Shown here piece by piece: positions 35,188 to 43,979 of a stretch of DNA of 64,000 nt (positions are counted from its first letter, which is position 1; the number at the start of each line of letters is the position of its first letter). The notes under the pieces were generated by a model. It was not told the DNA's origin, did no database searches, and worked only from the letters and a program-made list of their open reading frames with translations. This DNA comes from Solibacillus silvestris_B. Its GTDB lineage: Bacteria > Bacillota > Bacilli > Bacillales_A > Planococcaceae. The stretch spans positions 1 to 64,000 of the forward strand of contig NZ_JBQCJW010000016.1 of NCBI RefSeq assembly GCF_051967575.1, in the 5' to 3' direction. A program made the translations under genes and the position numbers.

Positions 35188-36095
35188 TGGAACAATATTT
35201 ATCATATTCACAAGAGGTATTGGAAGCAAAGGAGAAAGGTTTACCAATTATCGCTTTAGAATCGACAATTATTTCGCACGGTATGCCATATCCGCAAAAC
35301 GTACAAACAGCACGCGAAGTTGAGCAGATTATTCGCGATGGTGGTGCGGTGCCAGCAACAATTGCATTAATCGACGGGAAAATTAAAATCGGTTTATCAG
35401 ACGAAGAACTGGAAATGTTCGGCAACGCCCAGGGAGCTGCTAAAGCAAGCCGTCGTGACATTGGCTATTTACTTGCAACGAAGAAAACCGGGGCAACAAC
35501 AGTGGCTGCAACGATGATCTGTGCAGAACTAGCAGGCATTGAGCTATTCGTAACAGGCGGTATTGGCGGTGTTCACCGAGGAGCTGAAACGACAATGGAT
35601 ATTTCTGCAGATTTGGAAGAATTGGCAATGACGAATGTAGCGGTTGTATGTGCAGGCGCAAAATCGATTTTGGATATCGGCTTAACATTGGAATATCTTG
35701 AAACAAAAGGTGTACCGGTAATTGGTTACGGCACTGACAAACTACCAGCGTTCTATGCACGTGAAAGCGAATTTGATGTGAACAACCGTGTTGATTCAGC
35801 AGAAGAAATTGCGGCTATTTTACGTGCGAAATGGGACTTAGGATTACGTGGAGGCGCATTAATCGCAAACCCAATTCCAGAAGAAGATGCAATGGAAGCA
35901 AGCGTTATTAACGGCATTATCGAAAATGCATTGAAAGAAGCGAAAGAGCAAGGCATCGCAGGTAAGGATGTAACACCATTCTTGCTCGGTAAAGTAAAGG
36001 AATTAACAGAAGGCAAATCGCTTGATGCAAACATTGCATTAGTGAAAAACAACGCACGCGTAGGCGCAAAAATCGCTGTCGAATTAAACAAATAA
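35187..36095 (+). CDS. psuG: Pseudouridine-5'-phosphate glycosidase
   Basis: A 302-residue enzyme that splits pseudouridine 5'-phosphate into uracil and ribose 5-phosphate. Family segments include ALESTIISHGMPYPQN, TTVAATM, FVTGGIGGVHRGAE and the C-terminal NIALVKNNARVGAKIA. The ATG overlaps the psuK stop (TAATG) and follows GGAGG. With PsuK it forms a two-step cytosolic salvage pathway for pseudouridine from RNA turnover. No transporter gene is adjacent. A terminator follows. Confidence 0.95.
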   Translation: MEQYLSYSQEVLEAKEKGLPIIALESTIISHGMPYPQNVQTAREVEQIIRDGGAVPATIALIDGKIKIGLSDEELEMFGNAQGAAKASRRDIGYLLATKKTGATTVAATMICAELAGIELFVTGGIGGVHRGAETTMDISADLEELAMTNVAVVCAGAKSILDIGLTLEYLETKGVPVIGYGTDKLPAFYARESEFDVNNRVDSAEEIAAILRAKWDLGLRGGALIANPIPEEDAMEASVINGIIENALKEAKEQGIAGKDVTPFLLGKVKELTEGKSLDANIALVKNNARVGAKIAVELNK

Positions 36096-36130
36096 TTATT
36101 ATTTCCTGGGGAATAGCCAGGCAATAAAAA

Positions 36131-36165
36131 GAAGCTCGTCGAAATAAATCGATGAGCTTCTTTTC
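36131..36165 (+). terminator. Terminator of psuK-psuG
   Basis: Stem GAAGCTCGTCGA / TCGATGAGCTTC followed by TTTTC; an A-run on the left may also help on the other strand. Confidence 0.88.
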
Positions 36166-36253
36166 GTGTAGGCTAAAACACCGACTATTTACTTTATCGG
36201 TTTCTTCAATGACAACCGGAATTGGATAAGCTTGTTGGCGCTTTTATTGTTCA

Positions 36254-36475
36254 TTACTTTCGCAGTGAGCCCAATTCGGCAACGATCGCATTCATTTCAC
36301 TTGGGCTGAATGAATCTCGTTTCATAACCATTTTATATAAATATTGCAGATCTTCGTATTTCTCTTCATCAAAAGCATCTGATTGCATCGCGTCCACGTT
36401 TACCATACGAAGCTTTTCTTTGATTTGTTCAATCATATAGATGACATTTTGTTGTGATGGATTGGATAAGTCCAT
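36254..36475 (-). CDS. yfkK: DUF1128 family protein (YfkK-like)
   Basis: A 73-residue soluble protein with the highly conserved end VMKRDSFSPSEMNAIVAELG typical of the DUF1128 (UPF0435) family. It is probably helical. ATG follows AAAGGTAGGG; upstream in-frame codons lack a ribosome binding site. The function is unknown. In B. subtilis yfkK lies near yfkI and yfkH, and here the yfkI- and yfkH-like genes follow on the opposite strand, so the neighbourhood is conserved. Confidence 0.85.
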   Translation of the reverse strand: MDLSNPSQQNVIYMIEQIKEKLRMVNVDAMQSDAFDEEKYEDLQYLYKMVMKRDSFSPSEMNAIVAELGSLRK

Positions 36476-36657
36476 ATTTTGTGCCCTACCTTTCAATGTA
36501 TACAAAAATATCATTTCATGCACGGCGCTTCTTGTCAACCAGATAAAGTTATTTGAATGCTTTTAAAAATACCGAACATTCGATAAAATATACCTATATA
36601 AGTTTTGTAGAAAATTTTTATGGGAATATGAAAGCATATACAGGAGGAGAGAAAATA

Positions 36658-36987
36658 ATGAAAAGCAAATTATTACCGTTTATAGCTATTGGCGCAGTAA
36701 CAGGAGCGGCGATTAGTATGCTGGATAGACAAACACGTGAACATACTATAGAAACTGCAAAAAAAGCAAAAGAAACAATTGCGTATTATGCTGAAAATCG
36801 AGATGAATTGTTGGAGCTAGTCGAATCAAAAGTTGAACAAGCCCAATCAGTGTACGGGACAGTAAATAGTAATATCGAATCCATTATGCAAAACGGCAAC
36901 GACATTAAAGAACTGCCTACGACAATTCAAAGCATGGTTTCAGAAACGATTCAGGCATTTTCCAAAAAGGATGAGCAAATCGGCTAA
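36658..36987 (+). CDS. YfkI/YtxH-like small membrane-anchored protein
   Basis: A 109-residue protein. A short hydrophobic N-terminal helix (LLPFIAIGAVTGAAISML) is followed by a long polar, probably coiled-coil region rich in Glu, Lys and Gln. This is the YtxH-like layout of envelope or stress proteins in Bacilli. The ATG at 36658 lies behind AGGAGGAG; longer upstream frames have no ribosome binding site. Its position before a YihY gene suggests the yfkI locus. Function unknown. Confidence 0.75.
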   Translation: MKSKLLPFIAIGAVTGAAISMLDRQTREHTIETAKKAKETIAYYAENRDELLELVESKVEQAQSVYGTVNSNIESIMQNGNDIKELPTTIQSMVSETIQAFSKKDEQIG

Positions 36988-36988
36988 T

Positions 36989-37010
36989 CAATTACGTCTT
37001 GGCATAATTG
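36989..37010. repeat. Imperfect hairpin related to the repeat before sbcD
   Basis: CAATTACG and CATAATTG arms with one mismatch directly follow the stop of the preceding gene, in the 153-base gap before the YihY gene. It resembles the AATTACGTC/GACGTAATT hairpin at 20759-20778. It might be a weak terminator or a repeat remnant. Confidence 0.35.
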
Positions 37011-37140
37011 TTTCAGGTTTTATTTCGAATGCTCAAAAAACTTCATTTAAATATTATGATATCCGCTAAAGCATTATTTTGTCCCTGCGGATGTCCAAAA
37101 CATCTGCTGAATCAAAATAACCTTAAAAGGTGGTGGCTAC

Positions 37141-38076
37141 ATGGCAGAAAAGCAAAAAATACGTGAAAAGATTGCGCTTATTAAATCATATATTTTACCT
37201 GAACGAAGTCAGGTCAATGTATTAACGACAAAGGGCTTTTTCCAGGATTTAATATACCGCATGCAAAAAGTTGATATGTCGGGAATGGGAGCGCAGCTTG
37301 CTTATTTCTTTTTGCTATCATTTTTCCCGATGCTTATTTTTATGGTGACACTTTTACCTTACTTGAGTTTGGAGCAAGGGCAAATTTTCGATTTTTTAAG
37401 TGATATTATGCCTGAAGAAGTTTACGGACTTATAGAAGGCACGCTGTCGGAAGTGTTGACAAATCAGAATGGCGGCTTACTTTCAATCGGTATTATCGGT
37501 ACGGTTTGGTCAGCTTCGCGAGGGGTGGATGCGCTTATGAAAACTTTAAACCGCGCCTATGATGTTGAAGGCAAGGCGGGGTTTTTAAATCGTATTTGGT
37601 CCCTTATTTTTACAGTTTCATTAGTGGCAATCATTTTAGTGGCGCTTGTCTTACCGATTTTCGGTCAGCAAATCGGCAATATCGTGTTTGGCTATTTTGG
37701 TGTAGCTGAATCATTTGAAAGTATTTGGAATTCGGTTCGCTGGATTGCACCGCCTACGCTTATTTTCCTTTTATTAACGGTTATGTATTGGATTGTGCCA
37801 AATACAGACCCGCGCTTAACGGTACTTAGCGTAGTGCCGGGTTCTGTTTTTGCTACATTCGGCTGGCTAGTTTTGACATACGGTTTTTCATTTTATATTA
37901 ATAATTTCGGGAACTATAGCTCCACATACGGCAGTATTGGCGGTGTCATTATATTAATGTTATGGCTATATTTTACCGGGATGATTTTAATATTAGGCGG
38001 TTTACTAAACGCAACATTCCAAGAAAGGCAAATCGCAAAGAAAAGCAAACAAGACGCAAAATCACCGGTTTTCTAA
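37141..38076 (+). CDS. YihY/BrkB-family inner-membrane protein (YfkH-like)
   Basis: A 311-residue integral membrane protein with about six helices. The family segments QLAYFFLLSFFPMLIFMVTL, GTVWSASRGVDALMKTLNRAYD and YGSIGGVIILMLWLYFTG are clear. ATG follows AAAAGGTGGTGGCTAC. The family was once annotated as ribonuclease BN, which is now considered wrong; the role is unknown, with transport suggested. It is followed by a terminator. Confidence 0.9.
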   Translation: MAEKQKIREKIALIKSYILPERSQVNVLTTKGFFQDLIYRMQKVDMSGMGAQLAYFFLLSFFPMLIFMVTLLPYLSLEQGQIFDFLSDIMPEEVYGLIEGTLSEVLTNQNGGLLSIGIIGTVWSASRGVDALMKTLNRAYDVEGKAGFLNRIWSLIFTVSLVAIILVALVLPIFGQQIGNIVFGYFGVAESFESIWNSVRWIAPPTLIFLLLTVMYWIVPNTDPRLTVLSVVPGSVFATFGWLVLTYGFSFYINNFGNYSSTYGSIGGVIILMLWLYFTGMILILGGLLNATFQERQIAKKSKQDAKSPVF

Positions 38077-38100
38077 ATAATATTAGCATTATAAATAAAG

Positions 38101-38132
38101 CACGGCGCTATAAATTTCAGCGCCGTGTTTTT
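38101..38132 (+). terminator. Terminator of the YihY gene
   Basis: Stem CACGGCGCT / AGCGCCGTG followed by TTTTTG. Confidence 0.9.
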
Positions 38133-38245
38133 GCTTTTGTTCCGATGTTTTCGCTTTTTGGACAATGCCAGACTCATCTGCTATTTTTCGCATCCTATTA
38201 CTTCATCAGACTTACGAAATTAAACTCCCGGATATAAAGAAAAGG

Positions 38246-38275
38246 TAAGGCGCATTGCGGATACAGAGCGCCTTT
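38246..38275 (-). terminator. Probable terminator of the P-type ATPase gene
   Basis: Stem TAAGGCGC / GCGCCTTTA with a T-rich tail on the minus strand, just past the ATPase stop. Confidence 0.6.
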
Positions 38276-38287
38276 ACGAACAATCTT

Positions 38288-40192
38288 TTATACATTTTTA
38301 CTCAACATGCGCAAGCCGTTTAAAATAACTAAAATGGTGCTTCCTTCATGCCCGATGACACCGATTGGAAGGCTGATAGCTTGAAAGAAATTCGAGATGA
38401 TGAGCAGTGCTATGACCGTCAGCGAAAAGATGATATTTTGTTTCACAATTCGCTGCATTTTTCGTGAAAGTTTTACCGCATAGGCGATTTTCGATAAGTC
38501 ATTTTTCATGAGCACTATATCGGCTGTCTCAAGTGCTACGTCTGTGCCGCCGCCCATGGCAATCCCCACTGAAGCAGTAGCCAAGGCAGGGGCATCATTG
38601 ATACCGTCACCTACCATACCGACATGTCCAGACGATTGTTTATAGTTTCGAATATGCTCGACCTTTGTTTCGGGCAGGCATTCTGCAATATAGTTCGTTA
38701 CAGCCGCTTCTTTTGCGATTGCTTTTGCCGTTGTATCATTGTCCCCTGTAAGCATCATGACATCAATGCCAAGCTCTTTAAGTGCAACAACAGCATTTTT
38801 CGCCTCATCCCGTACTATATCCTTCATTGCAATAAGGGCAGCAATTCCTTTATGATCTTTTAAAAATACAACGGTCTTTCCTTCATTGCCTAAGTCGTTT
38901 AATGCCCCGTCTGCAAAATCGTGAGCTAAATCATTTCCAACAAAATCTGGTTTCCCGATTGTATAGCGGTTTTGCCCGGACTCGGCTTTCATTCCGTAGC
39001 CTGGGATATCTTCAATCATAATATTTTGTGGAATGAGAATGTTGCGCTTTTTGGCATAGGATGTAATGGCCTGTGCGAGCGGGTGGTTTGATTGTGCTTC
39101 AATTCCCGCTATTAAAGCCAATGTATCCTTCTCATTCAAATCTTCACGGACGATAAAATCTGTTACGACAGGTGTTCCTTGTGTGAGTGTTCCGGTTTTA
39201 TCAACGGCCAGTACACGTAGCGCACTTAAATGCTCCAAGTGCACCCCGCCTTTTACTAATATCCCATTTCTAGCCCCATTTGAGATGGCGGAAAGTGTGG
39301 CAGGCATTATAGCTGCGACCAATGCACATGGGGAAGCAACGACTAATAAAACCATTGCACGGTAGAAAGTTGTCGTCCAATCCCATCCTAATAAATAGTG
39401 GGGTAAAAACATCATTAAAGCGACAGTAATTAAAACCCCTTTTACATACACCCCTTCAAAGCGTTCAATAAATTGTTGGGATGGGGACTTTTCGCTTTGC
39501 GCGGATTGTACAAGCGTAATGATCTTTTGGAATAAAGTTTCGGTGCTTGGCTTCGTCACATTGACTGTCAATACGCCATTTAAGTTTACTGTCCCCGCAA
39601 ACACATCATCGTCAATGTTTTTCGTAATTGGCATCGATTCACCTGTAATTGCAGCTTCATCAACAGTCGAAATCCCTTTGAAAACTTTCCCATCAGCAGG
39701 AATGCGTTCGCCTGGCTTTACTAAAATATGATCGTTTATTTTTAGATCTTTTACAGAAACTTTAATCGGCTCAAATCCTCCGCGTACAAGCCATGCTTCT
39801 TCCGGCTGCAGACCCATTAAGGAAGAAATTTCACGATGGCTTTTATTCATCGCATATGTTTCAAGAGCCCCACTTAAGGCAAATATAAAGATTAATACCG
39901 CACCTTCCATCCAGTATCCGATTATAGCGGAACCGATGGCAGCTAAAATCATTAAAATTTCTACATTTAAAGATTTGCTTTCAACTGTATCTTCAATACC
40001 TTCCTTTGCTTTCGCGTAGCCGCCGATTAAAAAGGCTGTTAAATAAGCTATTACAGCAGCTGTTGTTTGCTCGGTAGAATCCATTCGCCATGCGAGTAAT
40101 ATGATAAAACCGGAAACTAAAGCAGCAATCAATTCTTTATGTTCGGCAATTTTCTCATTTAATGATAAGTTTTCTCGATTAGAGTTTTTCAT
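38288..40192 (-). CDS. pfeT: P1B-4-type metal ATPase, iron-efflux PfeT (ZosA) type
   Basis: A 634-residue P-type ATPase without an N-terminal metal-binding domain. Motifs are TGES (183-186), SPC in TM4 (287-289), DKTGT phosphorylation site (331-335), GDGINDAPAL and HEGST in TM6 (615-619). SPC plus HEGxT is the P1B-4 hallmark. B. subtilis PfeT of this type exports Fe(II) and is under PerR and Fur. The divergent upstream region here has a PerR-like box on the promoter and Fur-like boxes near the start, which supports the assignment. The ATG at 40192 is used because AAGGAGG precedes it. Co, Zn or other metals remain possible substrates. Confidence 0.88.
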   Translation of the reverse strand: MKNSNRENLSLNEKIAEHKELIAALVSGFIILLAWRMDSTEQTTAAVIAYLTAFLIGGYAKAKEGIEDTVESKSLNVEILMILAAIGSAIIGYWMEGAVLIFIFALSGALETYAMNKSHREISSLMGLQPEEAWLVRGGFEPIKVSVKDLKINDHILVKPGERIPADGKVFKGISTVDEAAITGESMPITKNIDDDVFAGTVNLNGVLTVNVTKPSTETLFQKIITLVQSAQSEKSPSQQFIERFEGVYVKGVLITVALMMFLPHYLLGWDWTTTFYRAMVLLVVASPCALVAAIMPATLSAISNGARNGILVKGGVHLEHLSALRVLAVDKTGTLTQGTPVVTDFIVREDLNEKDTLALIAGIEAQSNHPLAQAITSYAKKRNILIPQNIMIEDIPGYGMKAESGQNRYTIGKPDFVGNDLAHDFADGALNDLGNEGKTVVFLKDHKGIAALIAMKDIVRDEAKNAVVALKELGIDVMMLTGDNDTTAKAIAKEAAVTNYIAECLPETKVEHIRNYKQSSGHVGMVGDGINDAPALATASVGIAMGGGTDVALETADIVLMKNDLSKIAYAVKLSRKMQRIVKQNIIFSLTVIALLIISNFFQAISLPIGVIGHEGSTILVILNGLRMLSKNV

Positions 40193-40203
40193 AAGTACCT
40201 CCT

Positions 40204-40220
40204 TGATAATGAAAATCATT
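40204..40220. promoter_or_regulatory. Fur-like box 1 upstream of pfeT
   Basis: TGATAATGAAAATCATT matches the Fur-box core GATAATGATAATCATTATC at 16 of 19 positions. It lies just before the pfeT ribosome binding site. A second half-conserved site (ATGATAAT...TTCATT, 40231-40249) follows. Whether Fur represses or activates here is open. Confidence 0.5.
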
Positions 40221-40269
40221 GTTAAAACAAATGATAATGGATTTCATTTAGTTTATAATCATTTTTTAT

Positions 40270-40306
40270 TTAGAATTATTATAATATAGAGGACGTGATT
40301 TGTAAA
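40270..40306 (-). promoter_or_regulatory. pfeT promoter with PerR-like box
   Basis: On the minus strand TTTACA (40306-40301), 17 bases, TATAAT (40283-40278). The -10 lies inside a 7-1-7 sequence TTAGAATTATTATAA (40270-40284) that differs from the PerR box TTATAATNATTATAA at one position. PerR repression of an iron efflux pump is established for B. subtilis pfeT. Confidence 0.65.
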
Positions 40307-40340
40307 TAACATACAATCAACAGGAATAATCAATTCCCAC

Positions 40341-40362
40341 TTGACTTATAAGAATTATAGAG
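40341..40362 (+). promoter_or_regulatory. tcyP promoter region with PerR-like box
   Basis: TTGACT (40341-40346) is a candidate -35. A 7-1-7 sequence TTATAAGAATTATAG (40346-40360) begins at its last base; it matches the PerR consensus at 12 of 14 defined positions. A weak -10 follows. Control of cystine uptake by peroxide is inference. Confidence 0.45.
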
Positions 40363-40403
40363 TAATATTATGAAGTACAATTTATAAATTGGAGGAGTTT
40401 AAG

Positions 40404-41786
40404 TTGAATTTATTCGTTTTACTTAATATTGCCTTGTTGCTGCTTGTTGCTGCATTTTTATATTTCCTGCATACAAAGCATGTTAAATTTTCTAATCGTG
40501 TTTTTATTGCTTTAGGATTAGGGATATTGCTTGGAGTAGGCTTGCAACTTGCATACGGAGTAGAATCCGATACGATTACAGAGTCGATGCCATGGTATAA
40601 CATCATTGGCAATGGTTATGTAAGATTACTGCAGATGATTGCAATGCCTTTAGTCTTCATATCAATATTAACGGCATTCACAAAAGTGACATTTGGGAAA
40701 AACTTAGGGAAGGCTGCAGCTGTTATTTTATCTGTATTAATCGGAACAACGGCGGTAGCGGCTAGTTTAGGAATCGCCTCAACAGTTATATTTGATTTAG
40801 ATGCATCGCAAATTATTCATGGGGATGCGGAAATTGCACGAGGTGAATCGTTAGTAGAGCGTTCAGCAGAAGTGACAACTTTGCCTGAACAAATTTTATC
40901 GATGTTCCCGGCGAATCCATTTGCAGATTTAACAGGATCACGCGCCACTTCAACAATTGGAGTCGTAATTTTCGCAGCATTTTTAGGATTTAGCTATTTA
41001 ACGCTTCGCCGCAAAGAAGAAGAGACAGCGGAAAATGTGAAAAAGGGTATTGAAGCACTGTACGGTTTAATAATGGGGGTTGTGCGCATTATTTTACGCT
41101 TAACTCCATATGGCGTAGCGGCAATTATGGCGCGTACAGTAGCGACAAGCGATTTGGGAGCGATCATGGACTTAGGAAAATTCGTCCTTGCTTCGTACGC
41201 CGCATTAATCGCTATGTTCTTATTGCATTTAGTTATCGTCGCTTTAACTGGTTTAAGCCCTTTAACATATTTGAAAAAAACAGCAGAAGTATTGCTATTT
41301 GCTTTCACTTCGCGTTCAAGTGCAGGGGCATTGCCTTTAAATATCCAAACACAAACGAAACGTCTCGGTGTGCCAGATGGAATTGCCAACTTTGCGGGTT
41401 CATTCGGTTTATCAATCGGACAAAATGGTTGTGCGGGTGTATATCCAGCGATGTTGGCTGTAATGATTGCCCCGACAGTAGGAATCAATCCATTATCACC
41501 GGGCTTTATCGCCACATTAATTTTAATCGTGGCAATTAGTTCATTCGGAGTGGCTGGTGTCGGCGGGGGAGCGACATTCGCGGCCATTATAGTATTATCG
41601 GCAATGGATTTACCGATCGCATTGGCGGGTATTCTAATTTCTGTTGAGCCTTTGATCGATATGGGCCGTACAGCACTTAATGTAAGCGGATCAATGGTTT
41701 CGGGGGTTGTATCAAGCCGTGTAACAAAAGACCTCGATACAAAAATTTATAACGAACCAGCAGACAAAGCACCATTAGTTCAATAA
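40404..41786 (+). CDS. tcyP: L-cystine symporter, TcyP type (DAACS family)
   Basis: A 460-residue sodium/proton:dicarboxylate-type symporter with about eight to ten hydrophobic segments. It carries the re-entrant loop motifs SRSSAGALPLNIQT and GQNGCAGVYPAM and the late motif GVAGVGGGATFAAIIVLS. Extra N-terminal hydrophobic sequence and overall resemblance point to cystine uptake proteins TcyP/YhcL. The TTG start lies 6 bases behind GGAGGAG. It is divergent from pfeT, sharing a 211-base control region. A terminator follows. Confidence 0.87.
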   Translation: MNLFVLLNIALLLLVAAFLYFLHTKHVKFSNRVFIALGLGILLGVGLQLAYGVESDTITESMPWYNIIGNGYVRLLQMIAMPLVFISILTAFTKVTFGKNLGKAAAVILSVLIGTTAVAASLGIASTVIFDLDASQIIHGDAEIARGESLVERSAEVTTLPEQILSMFPANPFADLTGSRATSTIGVVIFAAFLGFSYLTLRRKEEETAENVKKGIEALYGLIMGVVRIILRLTPYGVAAIMARTVATSDLGAIMDLGKFVLASYAALIAMFLLHLVIVALTGLSPLTYLKKTAEVLLFAFTSRSSAGALPLNIQTQTKRLGVPDGIANFAGSFGLSIGQNGCAGVYPAMLAVMIAPTVGINPLSPGFIATLILIVAISSFGVAGVGGGATFAAIIVLSAMDLPIALAGILISVEPLIDMGRTALNVSGSMVSGVVSSRVTKDLDTKIYNEPADKAPLVQ

Positions 41787-41790
41787 ATTG

Positions 41791-41839
41791 AAAAGTAGCA
41801 CAGAAAGGTAGTAATCCCTTACATCTGTGCTACTTTTTT
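41791..41839 (+). terminator. Terminator of tcyP
   Basis: A 14-bp perfect stem (AAAAGTAGCACAGA / TCTGTGCTACTTTT) with T tail. It overlaps the 3' end of the small convergent gene 41830-42069. Confidence 0.88.
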
Positions 41840-42069
41840 GTTGAACTAAATATTCGATTCCGCATTAAAAAGCTTGCCGCAAAAAATATCCATAGCAATA
41901 AGCAAATATACAAATAAATGTATTGAAGTGTAACATAAGGGGAAATTGAAATGATATAGATTGTGTATACAATAGCAATAGCGAGACTGCGTTTATATTG
42001 GTATTTCGTACTGACATTAATTTGGGTAAATATAAAGATTGCATTGATAAGTATTTTTATATAAAACAT
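41830..42069 (-). CDS. Small hydrophobic membrane protein, 79 residues
   Basis: Contains two or three predicted membrane helices (IKILINAIFIFTQI; SLAIAIVYTIYIISI; YIYLYICLLLWIFFAASFL) and a basic C-terminus. The ATG has AGGTGATGAGG just upstream. The stop overlaps the tcyP terminator. No family is recognised. Very Tyr/Ile-rich composition is typical of small membrane proteins but could also arise by chance in AT-rich DNA; the ribosome binding site favours a gene. Confidence 0.5.
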   Translation of the reverse strand: MFYIKILINAIFIFTQINVSTKYQYKRSLAIAIVYTIYIISISPYVTLQYIYLYICLLLWIFFAASFLMRNRIFSSTKK

Positions 42070-42169
42070 GCCTCATCACCTGTATATATATTCCTAATTA
42101 ATATAACATAGGGGATTATTATGAAGATGGAGATAATCATAATATTGCAATTGCCGAATGTTTATAAAA

Positions 42170-42202
42170 AGCGACTTGCCCCCGTTATAGGGACAAGTCG
42201 CT
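42170..42202 (-). terminator. Terminator of the fumarase gene
   Basis: Stem AGCGACTTG / CAAGTCGCT with additional CCC/GGG pairing, followed by TTTTT on the minus strand. Confidence 0.9.
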
Positions 42203-42212
42203 ATTATTAATA

Positions 42213-43751
42213 TTAAAACACGCGTTCAGCATGCATGGCCAGTTTATCTAAAGAAGATTTTTCTACATCAGCATGCAATGAGTTCCCGTGGGAATCCATC
42301 GTTACAACTGCAGTGAAGTCTTGGACTGTCAAATGCCACATCGCTTCAGGAATACCGAATTCCATCAAATCTACACCATCGACCGACTTGATGCAGTCTG
42401 CGTAGTACTGTGCAGCACCACCGATAGCGTTTAAGTATACGCCGCCGTGTTCTTCTAATGCTTTAAGCGTTTTTGGACCCATGCCGCCTTTACCCATAAC
42501 AGCACGAATACCGAATTTTTTCATGATGTCGCCTTGGTATGGCTCCTCACGAATTGAAGTAGTAGGACCAGCAGCTTTTACGACCCAGTTGCCCGCCTCG
42601 TCTTTTGCCATTACCGGACCACAGTGATAAATAATTTGACCATTCAAGTCTACTGGCGCTTCTACACCTTCACCGATTAAGTGGTGGTGGATTGCGTCAC
42701 GGCCTGTGTACATACGTCCGGAAATTTTTACTACGTCCCCAACTTTAAGTGAACGAATTTTCTCTTCTGTAATCGGTGCAACAAGTTCAACTACTTTGTT
42801 GTCCGAATTGTCTTGTTTTTCTTCGTCGCGGAAAGTGATTTTTTCACCTTCTTGGTAATGCCAGTTCGTGATTTCGCCAGTCGCTGGATCGATATCGATT
42901 GCCATACGACGGTAAGCCCAACAGTTGTAAGCTACAGATACGAAGAATGAAGCTGGTAAACGGTCCATTACGCCGATTTTACAACCTAGTAATGTTGCTT
43001 CACCGCCGAAGCCCATTGTACCAACACCGAATGTATTTGATTTTTCTACAATATATTGTTCTAATTTTGCTAAGTCTTCGATTGGATTCACATCATCAAC
43101 ATGACGGAATAACTGCTCTTTTGCCAGATCATAACCTGAAGAGCGGTCACCACCGATACCGACGCCGATGAAACCAGCTGAACAGCCTTGTCCTTGTGCT
43201 TGCCATACTGAGTGTAAAATACATTTACGGATACCGTCCAAGTCACGACCAGCGCGGCCTAAACCTTCTAATTCTGCAGGTAAAGAATATTGAATATTTT
43301 TGTTTTCACAGCCGCCGCCTTTTAAAATAAGCTTCACTGTAATATAGTCATTTTCCCATTGCTCAAACTTTACTACCGGAAGACCAGCACCAATGTTTGT
43401 TCCAGAGTTTTTCCCAGTTAATGAATCAACTGAATTTGGACGTAATTTTGCATCCCCAGTAGCTGCAGCGATTGCAGTTTGAATAGCTTTTTTAATTTCG
43501 ATTTGGTTTACGCCAACCGGAGTATATACTTTAAATGTTGGTAGACCAGTATCTTGACAAATTGGAGATACGTTATCTTCCGCCATTACGATATTTGTAG
43601 TAATCGTGTCCAGAGACATTGCTGCACGAGTACCAGCATTTTCTGCTTCTTTTGCAGCTTTAATAGCGCGACGAACGTCTTTTGGTAAGTTTGTAGATGT
43701 TTCAGTTACTAAAGAATAAAGGCTTTTTTCTAAAGCTTCTAAGTATGCCAT
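42213..43751 (-). CDS. fumA: Class I (iron-sulfur) fumarate hydratase
   Basis: A 512-residue fused-chain class I fumarase of the TCA cycle converting fumarate to malate. The N-terminal alpha domain has SPICQDTGLP (C65) and the C-terminal beta domain has GPTTSIREEPYQGD and ESSLD-like tail features. Candidate [4Fe-4S] ligands are C65, C190 (GQGCSAGFIG) and C277 (AYNCWAY); C257 is an alternative. ATG follows CTGGGGGGAAAAATAAG. The cluster is oxygen-sensitive in this family. Two palindromes upstream (43786-43808, 43824-43844) suggest specific regulation. Tartrate dehydratase is an alternative for the family. Confidence 0.92.
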   Translation of the reverse strand: MAYLEALEKSLYSLVTETSTNLPKDVRRAIKAAKEAENAGTRAAMSLDTITTNIVMAEDNVSPICQDTGLPTFKVYTPVGVNQIEIKKAIQTAIAAATGDAKLRPNSVDSLTGKNSGTNIGAGLPVVKFEQWENDYITVKLILKGGGCENKNIQYSLPAELEGLGRAGRDLDGIRKCILHSVWQAQGQGCSAGFIGVGIGGDRSSGYDLAKEQLFRHVDDVNPIEDLAKLEQYIVEKSNTFGVGTMGFGGEATLLGCKIGVMDRLPASFFVSVAYNCWAYRRMAIDIDPATGEITNWHYQEGEKITFRDEEKQDNSDNKVVELVAPITEEKIRSLKVGDVVKISGRMYTGRDAIHHHLIGEGVEAPVDLNGQIIYHCGPVMAKDEAGNWVVKAAGPTTSIREEPYQGDIMKKFGIRAVMGKGGMGPKTLKALEEHGGVYLNAIGGAAQYYADCIKSVDGVDLMEFGIPEAMWHLTVQDFTAVVTMDSHGNSLHADVEKSSLDKLAMHAERVF

Positions 43752-43785
43752 CTTATTTTTCCCCCCAGAAAAATATGTTTATTTT

Positions 43786-43808
43786 TGTCGATTATTGAAT
43801 GATCGACA
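43786..43808. repeat. Inverted repeat in the fumA leader
   Basis: Perfect arms TGTCGAT and ATCGACA separated by nine bases. It lies between the fumA start and a second palindrome, within the likely 5' untranslated region. Confidence 0.45.
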
Positions 43809-43823
43809 TAAGTTAGAACAGCA

Positions 43824-43877
43824 ACTATCACGATTTGTGATAGTCAAGTCTTTCTTAATAATCCATCTTATATTATA
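43824..43877 (-). promoter_or_regulatory. fumA promoter region with operator-like palindrome
   Basis: A TATAAT box is read on the minus strand at 43877-43872. About 25-50 bases downstream of it lies the perfect palindrome ACTATCAC-N5-GTGATAGT (43824-43844). A protein bound there would block elongation. I cannot assign the regulator. Confidence 0.5.
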
Positions 43878-43979
43878 ACTCTTTTAAATTAGAAAAAAAA
43901 GAGCGCTTACATGAAAGGTAATCGAAATGAATGAAAATTGGGCGAATAATAGCAAAAGCAGTCAAAAGAATGAAAAAAA

